Below are positions 16,225 through 24,507 of a stretch of DNA of 54,070 nt, piece after piece. Origin of the DNA: Erythrobacteraceae bacterium. GTDB taxonomy: Bacteria; Pseudomonadota; Alphaproteobacteria; Sphingomonadales; Sphingomonadaceae. The translations under genes and the position numbers were made by a program. Below the pieces are notes generated by a model. It ran no database searches. It was not told the origin of the DNA and worked only from the letters and a program-made list of their open reading frames with translations. Each line of letters begins with the position of its first letter. Position 1 is the stretch's first letter. The stretch lies in the NCBI GenBank assembly GCA_027489065.1, contig JAIYAM010000036.1:1-54070 (forward strand). The letters are read 5' to 3'.

Positions 16225-16985
16225 TGTTTTCACTTCAAGGCATGAACGCCCTCGTCACCGGTGCATCGGGGGGGATCGGCTCGTCGATCGCCCATGCGCT
16301 GGCAGCGCAAGGCGCAAGGCTCGCATTGTCGGGATCAAACGCGGCCAAGCTGCGCGCCTTCCGCGACGAGCTCAATGAAACCTATGCGCATCACGATCAC
16401 GACGGGCATGTCGAGATCACCTGCGATCTCGGCAACCAGACGCAGGTCGAGGAACTGATCCCGGCGATGCTGGGCACGCTTGGGACGGTCGACATCCTCG
16501 TCAACAATGCCGGCATCACTCGCGACAATCTCGGGATGCGGATGAAGGACGATGAGTGGGATCAGGTGATCCGCATCAACCTCGAGGCGGCTTTCCGCCT
16601 GATGCGCGCAGCGGCCAAGCCGATGATGAAGGCGCGCTTCGGCCGGATCGTCAACATCACCAGCGTGGTGGGCGCGACCGGCAATCCGGGGCAGATGAAC
16701 TACTGCGCCGCCAAGGCGGGCCTCACCGGCATGACCAAGGCTTTCGCACAGGAAGTCGCCAGCCGCGGGATCACCGCCAACTGCGTCGCCCCCGGTTTCA
16801 TCCGGACGGCAATGACCTCTGCGCTCGACGAGAAGCAGCAGGCGGCCATCAACGGGCGCATTCCGATGGGCCGGATGGGCGAGGGCGCTGAAATCGGCGC
16901 AGCGGTTGCCTTCCTCGCCAGCCGCGAGGCCGCTTACGTGACCGGCGAGACGCTGCACGTGAATGGCGGGATGGCGATGCTCTGA
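16224..16985 (+). CDS. fabG: 3-oxoacyl-ACP reductase
   Basis: A 253-residue SDR enzyme that reduces 3-oxoacyl-ACP with NADPH. The motifs are TGASGGIG, VNNAGITRDNLGMRM (FabG-typical), NITSVVGATGNPGQMNYCAAK (catalytic Ser, Tyr, Lys) and the C-terminal TGETLHVNGGMAM. It follows fabD with a one-base overlap; acpP and fabF, which often come next, are not present here. Confidence 0.96.
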   Translation: MFSLQGMNALVTGASGGIGSSIAHALAAQGARLALSGSNAAKLRAFRDELNETYAHHDHDGHVEITCDLGNQTQVEELIPAMLGTLGTVDILVNNAGITRDNLGMRMKDDEWDQVIRINLEAAFRLMRAAAKPMMKARFGRIVNITSVVGATGNPGQMNYCAAKAGLTGMTKAFAQEVASRGITANCVAPGFIRTAMTSALDEKQQAAINGRIPMGRMGEGAEIGAAVAFLASREAAYVTGETLHVNGGMAML

Positions 16986-17163
16986 AAGGGCCTGGAGGCG
17001 CTCTCGGACACTTGGGCGCCCCTTATCCCCAGCGGAAACGGTCCGCGCAAACCCGCCAACTTGCCCGTTTTTGCACCTTCGCTAAGGTTTTCACGCAATT
17101 TCCGGCGTCTTGGGGCGATTCCATGCGCCCTGTCGCCACAGACAGGAACGATAGGGACAAGCG

Positions 17164-18291
17164 ATGAAGGCCACGATCGAACGCGCTACGCTGCTGCGGT
17201 GCCTTTCCCATGTTCAATCCGTGGTGGAACGCCGCAACACTATTCCCATCCTGTCCAACGTGCTGATCGACGCGAGCGACGGCGGATCGGTCCGCGTCAT
17301 GGCGACCGATCTCGATCTGCAGGTCGTCGAGACCATGTCGGCCGCCTCGGTTGACCAGCCCGGCGCGATCACGGTCTCGGCGCACCTGCTCTTCGACATC
17401 GCGCGCAAGCTTCCCGAGGGCAGCCAGGTCAGCCTCACCACCAGCGACAACCGGCTGGAGGTCAAGGCGGGGCGCTCCAACTTCAAGCTGCCGACCCTGC
17501 CGCGTGACGACTTCCCGGTGATCGTCGAGGGCGACCTTCCGACCAGCTTCGAACTGCCCGCGCGCCTGCTCGCCGAATTGATCGATCGCACCCGCTTCGC
17601 GATTTCGACCGAGGAAACGCGCTACTACCTCAACGGGATCTTCCTGCACGTCACCGACGAGGACGAACCGCTCCTCAAGGCCGCCGCGACCGACGGCCAC
17701 CGTCTCGCCCGCTTCACGCTGCCGCGCCCCGAAGGCGCCGCCGGGATGCCGGACGTGATCGTGCCGCGCAAAGCCGTGGGCGAGCTGCGCAAGCTGCTCG
17801 ACGAGGCGCTCGACAGCAACGTGATGATCGACCTCAGCGCGAGCAAGATCCGCTTCGCGCTGGGCGGCGAGGGCGGGGTGGTGCTCACCTCCAAGCTGAT
17901 CGACGGGACCTTCCCCGATTACAGCCGCGTGATCCCGACCGCCAACGACAAGCTGCTCAAGGTCGATCCCAAGCTGTTCTATTCGGGCGTTGACCGCGTT
18001 GCGACCATCGCCACCGAAAAGACCCGGGCGGTCAAGATCGGGCTGGACCACGACCGCGTGACGCTTTCGGTCACCTCGCCCGACAACGGCACGGCTGCCG
18101 AGGAACTCGCTGCCGAATACCGCGCGGAAGGGCTCGAGATCGGCTTCAACGCCAATTACCTCAAGGACATCCTCGGGCAGATCGACGGCGATACGGTGGA
18201 GCTTCACCTCGCCGATGCCGGCGCGCCGACGCTGATCCGCGAGAACGACAGCTCGCGTGCGCTTTACGTCCTGATGCCGATGCGGGTGTGA
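17164..18291 (+). CDS. dnaN: DNA polymerase III beta sliding clamp
   Basis: A 375-residue clamp with three topologically similar domains. Recognised segments are MKATIERATLLRCLSHVQSVVERRNTIPILSNVLI, LPTLPRDDFPVI, FAISTEETRYYLNGIFLHV, AATDGHRLAR, GTFPDYSRVIP and the C-terminal LYVLMPMRV. It forms the ring that tethers polymerase III to DNA. The 178-base gap upstream holds a small stem-loop (CCTGTC / GACAGG at 17129-17146) in the leader and possibly TTGCCC...TAAGGT promoter boxes. No dnaA or recF is nearby, as is usual outside the ancestral dnaA-dnaN-recF arrangement. Confidence 0.98.
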   Translation: MKATIERATLLRCLSHVQSVVERRNTIPILSNVLIDASDGGSVRVMATDLDLQVVETMSAASVDQPGAITVSAHLLFDIARKLPEGSQVSLTTSDNRLEVKAGRSNFKLPTLPRDDFPVIVEGDLPTSFELPARLLAELIDRTRFAISTEETRYYLNGIFLHVTDEDEPLLKAAATDGHRLARFTLPRPEGAAGMPDVIVPRKAVGELRKLLDEALDSNVMIDLSASKIRFALGGEGGVVLTSKLIDGTFPDYSRVIPTANDKLLKVDPKLFYSGVDRVATIATEKTRAVKIGLDHDRVTLSVTSPDNGTAAEELAAEYRAEGLEIGFNANYLKDILGQIDGDTVELHLADAGAPTLIRENDSSRALYVLMPMRV

Positions 18292-18319
18292 TCCCCGCCG
18301 CCGAGGAGGGGAACTGCCC

Positions 18320-19402
18320 ATGAATGCTACCCAGGTTCACGTCCGCAAGGGCGCTCTCACTGACGCCGTGCTCGCCGAAGTCCCGCTGGGCCCGCTCGCC
18401 GAAGGCGCGGTGCGGCTTGCCATCGAGAGCTTCTCGGTCACCGCCAACAACGTCACCTATGCTGTGGTCGGCGACGGCTTCAAATATTGGGACTTCTTCC
18501 CCGCTCCCGAAGGCCTCGGCATCGTGCCGATGTGGGGCCATGCGCGGGTTGTCGAGAGCCGCCACTCCGACATCGCGGTCGGCGAGCGGGTCTATGGCTA
18601 TCTGCCCATGGCGAGCCACCTCGACGTGCTGCCGGGCCGGATCAGCGCCGGGGGCTTTACCGACACCGCCGCGCACCGCCAGCCGATGAGCCCGGTCTAC
18701 AACAGCTACACCCGGCTTGCTGCCGATCCCGAGCACGATCCCGGCCGCGAGGCGGAACGGATGATCTTCGGACCCTTGTTCCGCACCGGGTTCCTGATCG
18801 AGTATTTCCTGCGTGGGGAAGGCTGGTTCGGGGCCGAACAGCTGGTCGTCACCAGTGCCTCTTCCAAGACGGCGATGGGGCTCGCCAGCGTCGCGCGGCA
18901 GTCCTCGCCGGGGATCAGGCGCATCGGCCTGACCTCGAAGGGCAATGTCGCCTTCGTCGAGGCGAGCGGACTTTACGACGAGGTCGTCGCCTATGACGAT
19001 CTCGATAAATTGGAGGTGCTGCGGACGGTGAGCGTCGACTTCGCCGGCAACGCGGACCTGCTGGCGCGGATCCACCGCCACTTCGATGCGGCCCTCGCGC
19101 ATTCGGTGCTGGTCGGGGCGACGCACATCGAGGCGCGTTCGGTGTTCGGCAAGAGCGAGCCGCTGCCGGGTCCCAAGCCCGCGCTGTTCTTCGCCCCCGA
19201 TCACGCGGTCGCCTTCTTCAAGGCGCACGGGCCCGAGGAAGGCGGCAAGCTGGTCGCGGCCGCCTGGCGCGAGTTCCTGAAGGCCGCCGAGGGCACGATC
19301 GCGATCGAGCGCCATCAGGGCCTCGATGCGGCGCGCAGCGTGTTTACCGCGATGCTGGCGGGCCAGATCGACCCGGCCAAGGGCATCGTGATCGAGCCCT
19401 GA
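18320..19402 (+). CDS. DUF2855 family protein
   Basis: A 360-residue protein matching the DUF2855 pattern: AVRLAIESFSVTANNVTYAVVGDGFKYWDFFPAPEG near the N-terminus, VYGYLPMASHL, VYNSYTRL and a late Rossmann-like part (LVVTSASSKTAMGLASVAR, RRIGLTSKGNVAFVEASGLYDEVVAYDDL). The overall plan resembles medium-chain alcohol dehydrogenase/quinone reductase folds, but the function is unknown. It follows dnaN by 28 bases with GAGGAGGGGA as ribosome binding site, so it may be co-transcribed. Confidence 0.88.
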   Translation: MNATQVHVRKGALTDAVLAEVPLGPLAEGAVRLAIESFSVTANNVTYAVVGDGFKYWDFFPAPEGLGIVPMWGHARVVESRHSDIAVGERVYGYLPMASHLDVLPGRISAGGFTDTAAHRQPMSPVYNSYTRLAADPEHDPGREAERMIFGPLFRTGFLIEYFLRGEGWFGAEQLVVTSASSKTAMGLASVARQSSPGIRRIGLTSKGNVAFVEASGLYDEVVAYDDLDKLEVLRTVSVDFAGNADLLARIHRHFDAALAHSVLVGATHIEARSVFGKSEPLPGPKPALFFAPDHAVAFFKAHGPEEGGKLVAAAWREFLKAAEGTIAIERHQGLDAARSVFTAMLAGQIDPAKGIVIEP

Positions 19403-19411
19403 GCGGGACGG

Positions 19412-21178
19412 TTACTCCGCCGCCTCGGCGAGCTCCACCCGCTGCGGCCCGCGGATCAGGCCACCGGGTGTCTCGCCCGTCCACTGGCCGTCGCGGAAGG
19501 TGACGACCCCGCTCTTGATCGTCGCCACATAGCCGTCGGCCTTCTGGAGCAGCCGCTTGCCGCCTGCGGGAAGGTCGAAGGCGAGCCACGGCTTGCCGAG
19601 TTTGAGCTGGTCCATGTCGATGATGTTGAGATCGGCGAGGTAGCCGGGCGCGATCACGCCGCGATCCTCGAGGCCGTAGAGCACCGCGGTGTCTCGGCAC
19701 TGACGCTTGATTGCCTGTTCGAGGCTAATCCGCGCACCGCGCTTGCGGCTCTTCACCCAGTGTTCGAGCATGAAGGTGGGCGAAGCAGCATCGCAGATCG
19801 TCCCGCAATGCGCGCCGCCGTCGGACAGCGAATTGACCGTATCGTCGGCATGCTGGAGCGGGTGCAGGAAATCGAGATTGCCGTCGGCGTAGTTGAGGAT
19901 CGGCAGGTAGATGAACCCCTTGGCGTCGTCGCGGCACAGCAGGTCATAGGCATATTCCTGCGGCGCAACTCCCGCTGCCAGCGCGCGCGCATTGATGCTC
20001 GCGTCGGCGGCCGGTTCGTAGTCGAAATCGGGGTCCATCTCGTATTGCAGGCTCCAGCCCATGCTGATCGCCATCACTACCCCGCCGATGTCCTTGGGCG
20101 CGTCGGTGTAGTCATTGGGCTCGGCGAGCATTCGCGCCTTGAACGCCGGGTCGAGCAGCTTAGCCTTCTGCGCCTCCCAGGGCAGGTCGGCGATCGCCAT
20201 CCAGCTCGGGCGGAAGCGGAAGGGGTGGACGGTGCCCTGCCAGGCCATCACGATCCCGTTGCCGCGCAGCGCGATCTGGGCGACGATGTTCGCGCCGTTG
20301 TCGTTCTCGGCACGCATCGCGGCGATCTGCTCGTCGAGGGGCAGTTCCTTGGCGATCGATTGCAGCGCGGCGAAGGTCACGGGGATGCCGGCCTCTCGGC
20401 TGAGCTGCCCCATCCAGCCGAACTCGTTCCATTCGCGCTTCAGGTCGCTGGCAATCTCGAAAACCGCGTGGCCGCCTGCCGCCCGGGCACGGCCCATCGC
20501 CTTGCCGATGGCGATCAGCTCCTCGGCGGTGGCGGTGGTGCCTGGGACGAGCTCGCCATCGACGGATTTGTGCAGCACCGTGCGCGAGGTCGAGAAGCCG
20601 AGCGCCCCGGCGCGCACGCCTTCCTCGACGATGGCGCTCATCGCGGCGATATCCTCAGGGGTGGGCACGGCGCCGGGCTGCTCGCGCTCGCCCAGCACAT
20701 AGGCGCGCACCGCGCCGTGGGGCACGTGGGTGCCGATATCGACGGTGCGGGGGAGCTTCTCCAGCGCGTCAAGATATTCGGGGAAGGTCTCCCAGTTCCA
20801 CGTGATCCCCTCGGCGAGCGCCGTTCCGGGGATATCCTCGACGCCTTCCATGAGGCTGATCAGCCACTCGTGACGGTCAGGACGGGCAGGGGCGAAGCCG
20901 ACGCCGCAGTTGCCCATGACCACCGTGGTTACCCCGTGCCAGCTCGAAGGCGCCATCTCCTGGTCCCAGGTGGCCTGACCGTCATAATGCGTGTGGATGT
21001 CGACGAAGCCGGGAGCGACGACCTTGCCTGACGCGTCGATCTCCTCCGCGGCGCCGCCCTCGATCCGGCCCACGGCGGCGATCAGGCCGTTCCTGACGGC
21101 GACGTCGCCGGTGAAAGCGGGGGCTCCGGTCCCGTCGACGATCGTTCCGCCGCGGATGATGAGGTCGTAATTCGCCAT
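19412..21178 (-). CDS. Amidohydrolase, N-acyl-D-amino-acid deacylase type
   Basis: A 588-residue metal-dependent hydrolase. The start LIIRGGTIVDGTGAPAFTGDVAV, the metal motif FVDIHTHYDG near residue 63, VMGNCGVGFAPARP, the later LSDGGAHCGTICDAA (metal Asp) and the closing GYLADLNIIDMDQL are typical of D-aminoacylases and related enzymes. The exact substrate cannot be read; many sphingomonads carry several such paralogues. The start at 21178 follows AGGGAGAG and is divergent from the DUF427 gene. Confidence 0.88.
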   Translation of the reverse strand: MANYDLIIRGGTIVDGTGAPAFTGDVAVRNGLIAAVGRIEGGAAEEIDASGKVVAPGFVDIHTHYDGQATWDQEMAPSSWHGVTTVVMGNCGVGFAPARPDRHEWLISLMEGVEDIPGTALAEGITWNWETFPEYLDALEKLPRTVDIGTHVPHGAVRAYVLGEREQPGAVPTPEDIAAMSAIVEEGVRAGALGFSTSRTVLHKSVDGELVPGTTATAEELIAIGKAMGRARAAGGHAVFEIASDLKREWNEFGWMGQLSREAGIPVTFAALQSIAKELPLDEQIAAMRAENDNGANIVAQIALRGNGIVMAWQGTVHPFRFRPSWMAIADLPWEAQKAKLLDPAFKARMLAEPNDYTDAPKDIGGVVMAISMGWSLQYEMDPDFDYEPAADASINARALAAGVAPQEYAYDLLCRDDAKGFIYLPILNYADGNLDFLHPLQHADDTVNSLSDGGAHCGTICDAASPTFMLEHWVKSRKRGARISLEQAIKRQCRDTAVLYGLEDRGVIAPGYLADLNIIDMDQLKLGKPWLAFDLPAGGKRLLQKADGYVATIKSGVVTFRDGQWTGETPGGLIRGPQRVELAEAAE

Positions 21179-21297
21179 GGCTCTCTCCCTAGGGAGGAGA
21201 GGATGAAGCAAAGTGAAAGGTCCTACAAGGGGCAGTCGGTTCGTGTATGACCAGCAGGATGGGCCGCGCTCGTACCAGCGCGCCAAGGAGAATTACG

Positions 21298-21579
21298 ATG
21301 GTCAAGGCAATATGGAACGGCGTCCTCATCGCCGAAAGCGACGAGACCGTGGTCGTGGAAGGCAACCACTACTTCCCGCGAGCGTCCGTCAAGGCCGACC
21401 TGCTGACGGACAGCACGACCACCACCCATTGCCCGTGGAAAGGGACCGCGCGCTATCACAGCATCACCGCAGGCGGGGCGACCAACACCGATGCGGCCTG
21501 GTACTACCCCGAGCCCAAGGCGGCCGCATCCCAGATCAAGGACCGGATCGCCTTCTGGCGCGGAGTCGTGGTTTCCTGA
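21298..21579 (+). CDS. DUF427 domain protein
   Basis: A 93-residue protein with the DUF427 signature: VKAIWNGVLIAESDETVVVEGNHYFP, TTHCPWKGTARYHSI and AWYYPEPKAAASQIKDRIAFW. These small beta-rich proteins are of unknown function. AAGGAG lies 7 bases before the chosen ATG. It ends 18 bases from the convergent phaZ stop. Confidence 0.92.
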   Translation: MVKAIWNGVLIAESDETVVVEGNHYFPRASVKADLLTDSTTTTHCPWKGTARYHSITAGGATNTDAAWYYPEPKAAASQIKDRIAFWRGVVVS

Positions 21580-21597
21580 CGGACCGGGGCGGCTACC

Positions 21598-22476
21598 CTA
21601 GGCCGCCGCCCGCTTCGCCTCTTTCGCGGTATCGGCCATGTCGAGGAAGTCGCGGATCACCGCGACGCTCTCGTCGGCATGGGTGAGCAGGAACAGGTGC
21701 CCGCCGCCCTTGAAGGTTTCGAGCCGCGAGTGCGGGATCATCGCCTTCAGGATCTTGCCGTTGACGAGCGGCACGATCTGGTCGTCCTCGCCCATCATGA
21801 TCAGCGTCTCCTTCTTGAGGAAGGGGAGTGCCGGTAGGCTCGTCCAGCCCATCATGCACATCAACTGGTACACGTAGCCACGCGGGGAAGGGGGCTTCAA
21901 CCGGCTGATATGACTGGACTTGTGATCCTGGCCCGCTGTCTCGGTCAGCCCGCCGTAGAGCGTCTTGAAGTGCTTCGCCATGAAGTCGGGATCCACGTAG
22001 CGGCGCGGATCGGCCATCTTGGTGAAGGCGGCCGGATTGCCCGGCACCATCACCATGCCCGGCGTGGTGGCGATCAGCGTCAGGCGGCGGGTGCGGCCTG
22101 GATGCTGGAGCGCAAAGTGCTGCGCCATGGCGCCGCCCCACGAGACGCCCATCACGTCCACCTCGTCGAGCCCGTACTTGTCGAGCAGCTGCGAGGCCGT
22201 CCAGCTCATGGTGAAGGGATTGTAGGGCACCAGCGGGTCGGGCGATTCGCCCGTTCCCGGCATGTCGAACATGATGAAGCCGCGTTCGGGCATGGCGGCG
22301 GCGAGGGGGGCGACCGCCTCGATATTCGCGCCGATGCCGTTGAAGAACAGGATCGGGAGATGGTCGGAGGGCATATCGAGCCGCCAGGTCGCAGTCCGTA
22401 GCGTCCGGCCGCCCACCTGGCTCATCGAGACGACCGCGTCGTCCATGGGATTGGTCACGTATTCACGTCCTTTCAT
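21598..22476 (-). CDS. phaZ: Intracellular poly(3-hydroxyalkanoate) depolymerase, mcl type
   Basis: A 292-residue alpha/beta hydrolase very close in layout to Pseudomonas PhaZ: LPILFFNGIGANIE, the nucleophile elbow GVSWGGAMAQHFA, GMVMVPGNPAAF, ADPRRYV, GEDDQIVPLVNGKIL (Asp) and GGGHLFLLTHADE (His). It would release 3-hydroxyacids from stored medium-chain-length polyester. It lies just downstream of phaC on the same strand, the same order as the Pseudomonas phaC1-phaZ block. The start at 22476 has GGGAGC a few bases upstream; a GC-rich hairpin (GCGGGGGCC / GGCCCCGC, 22485-22508) covers this leader. Confidence 0.88.
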   Translation of the reverse strand: MKGREYVTNPMDDAVVSMSQVGGRTLRTATWRLDMPSDHLPILFFNGIGANIEAVAPLAAAMPERGFIMFDMPGTGESPDPLVPYNPFTMSWTASQLLDKYGLDEVDVMGVSWGGAMAQHFALQHPGRTRRLTLIATTPGMVMVPGNPAAFTKMADPRRYVDPDFMAKHFKTLYGGLTETAGQDHKSSHISRLKPPSPRGYVYQLMCMMGWTSLPALPFLKKETLIMMGEDDQIVPLVNGKILKAMIPHSRLETFKGGGHLFLLTHADESVAVIRDFLDMADTAKEAKRAAA

Positions 22477-22612
22477 GCGCTCCCGCGGGGGCCCTCTCAT
22501 GGCCCCGCAAAGAAGCGGGTTGGGCGCGCACACCGATCCCAATAGCACGCGCGCCCACAAGCTTGCGCGCGGCCCCGGAGTGTCCGGAGGGCCCAAACGC
22601 GCCGATCCTGTA

Positions 22613-24310
22613 TCAGACTTCTTCGACGACGTAGAGTCCCGGGGCCGCCTCCATCGGATGGAACGTGTCGTTCCCGAGAGCGGCGGGGGCGGTCTTCTTC
22701 TTGCCCGAGCGGGCCTGCACCCACTCCATCCACAGCGGCCACCAGCTTCCCTTGACCTCCTCGGTGCCCTGCAACCACTCGTCGGCGGTCGCGGGGAGCT
22801 TGCCCTTCTTGGCCTGCACAAAATACTTGGCCTTGGGGTTTCCGGGGGGGTTGAGGATCGCCTGCATGTGGCCGCTCTGCGAGAGCACGTAGGTCACGTC
22901 CTTCGATCCGAACAGCTGGGTGGAACGGTAGGTCGCCTTCCACGGCGTGATGTGATCGGTCACCCCGCCGAGGATGAACAGGTCGGCGGTCACCTTGCTG
23001 AGATCGACCTTGTGGCCCGCCATCTCGACCTCGCCCTGCTTGGTGAAGGCGAGCGTTTCGAACAGCGTCAGGAAATCACCCATCAGGCTCGAGGACAGGT
23101 TGGTCGCATCCGCGTTCCAGAACAACACGTCGAAGGCCGGCGGGTCCTGCCCGAGCAGGTAGTTGTTGATGACATAGTTCCAGATGAGATCGTTGGGCCT
23201 GAGCCAAGCAAAGCCGCGGGCAAGGTCGTCGGCCTTGATGATACCGGCCTTCATTGCGCGCTGGCGGGCGAGCTGCATCCCGTTCTCGCTGACCAGCGAT
23301 CCGGCTTCGATGTCGGTCGGCTTGGGGTGAAGCACGCAGACCATCAGCGTCAGCGAGCCAAGGATCGGGTTGCCGGTCGCGGCAAGCTTGGACGCGAGAA
23401 CCGAGGCGGTCTGCCCGCCCGAACAGCCCGCCGAGACGTTAACCTTCTTCGATCCTGTGATCGACGCGACCACTTCGAGCGCCTTCTCGCAGGCCGCGAT
23501 GTAATCGGCCATCCCCCAGTGCCCTTGCTCCTTGGTGGGATTGCGCCACGAGATCACGAACGTCTGGACGCCGTTGTCGACCTGCCACTTGATCACAGAT
23601 TTGTCCGGGCTGAGATCGTTGATGTACATCTTGTTGATCTGCGGCGGAATTGTCAGCTGCGGGATCTCGTAAACCTCGGTGGTGGTGGGCGCGTATTGCA
23701 GCACCTCCATGATCTCGTCACGATAGACGACGCTGCCCTTGGAGGTCGCGACGTTCTCGCCCAGCTTGAAGGGACGCTTGTCGACCTGGCTGACCATGCC
23801 CTTGTTGTGGACGAGGTCGTTATAGGCGTTCTGAAGCCCCTTGATGAGGCTCAATCCGCCCGAATTGATGATCTGCTTCTGCGCGGTGGGGTTGCCGACC
23901 AGGGTGTTGGTCGGGGCAAGGCCATCGAGGATGATGTTGGCGATGAAGTTCGCGCGGTTCCTCTCCAGCTCGTCGAGCTCGAGCTCCTCGAGCCAGCCCT
24001 TCATCCCCTTCTGCACGGCCAGGTAATACTGCGCACCGGCGCGAAAGAAGGGGTTGTATTGCCACGCCGGATCCATGAACCGCTTGTCCTTGGGATCGGG
24101 GGCGAGCTCGCTCTTGCCGGTGAGGATCTTCACCATGTCCTGCGCCATCGCGGTCCCGTGGCGGATGAAGCGCGAAGGGTCGGTGGCGGTTTCGCGCAGC
24201 AGCAGCGCGACCGCGCTGACGAAGTCCTCGCGTGCCACGCCGATCAGCGGGCCGAGGGCATTGGTGGACTGGGCTGCTTCGTTCTCGAGCTTCACTTCGC
24301 TGCGTGCCAT
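22613..24310 (-). CDS. phaC: Class II-like poly(3-hydroxyalkanoate) synthase
   Basis: A 565-residue PHA synthase. Long stretches follow the Pseudomonas class II enzymes: DPAWQYNPFFR, LAPTNTLVGNP, QTFVISWRNPTKEQ, FAWLRPNDLIWNYVINNYLLG, VTDHITPWKATYRS and SGHMQAILNPPGNPKA. The triad would be Cys296, Asp452 and His481, nearly the class II numbering. The lipase box reads S-A-G-C-S-G-G, whereas class II enzymes have L-G-A-C-S-G-G, so the residue two before the Cys is Ala instead of Gly. It is followed by phaZ; no phaP or phasin gene is present. Confidence 0.93.
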   Translation of the reverse strand: MARSEVKLENEAAQSTNALGPLIGVAREDFVSAVALLLRETATDPSRFIRHGTAMAQDMVKILTGKSELAPDPKDKRFMDPAWQYNPFFRAGAQYYLAVQKGMKGWLEELELDELERNRANFIANIILDGLAPTNTLVGNPTAQKQIINSGGLSLIKGLQNAYNDLVHNKGMVSQVDKRPFKLGENVATSKGSVVYRDEIMEVLQYAPTTTEVYEIPQLTIPPQINKMYINDLSPDKSVIKWQVDNGVQTFVISWRNPTKEQGHWGMADYIAACEKALEVVASITGSKKVNVSAGCSGGQTASVLASKLAATGNPILGSLTLMVCVLHPKPTDIEAGSLVSENGMQLARQRAMKAGIIKADDLARGFAWLRPNDLIWNYVINNYLLGQDPPAFDVLFWNADATNLSSSLMGDFLTLFETLAFTKQGEVEMAGHKVDLSKVTADLFILGGVTDHITPWKATYRSTQLFGSKDVTYVLSQSGHMQAILNPPGNPKAKYFVQAKKGKLPATADEWLQGTEEVKGSWWPLWMEWVQARSGKKKTAPAALGNDTFHPMEAAPGLYVVEEV

Positions 24311-24507
24311 GGGATCCCCTTTTGCAGGCCTTGCGTCCGCCGCTCATGACGGCAACCGGTTAACGCGGCCTCGGGCGCCAGAATGCAGCCTCGCATGGCA
24401 AGTTGCAAGCATCGCGGGGGCGCGAGCGGGGCACCGTTCCAACTATCCTGAAAGAATTAGGCATCCCGATTAACGCTTTTCTCAGCCCTCCGATGGCATG
24501 GGGAAGC

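Noticed and set aside
22262..24349. A 695-residue plus-strand reading frame antisense to phaC and phaZ
   Set aside because: GC-rich antisense shadow. It is Arg/Leu/His-rich and shows no family motif, whereas the opposite strand encodes well-recognised phaC and phaZ.
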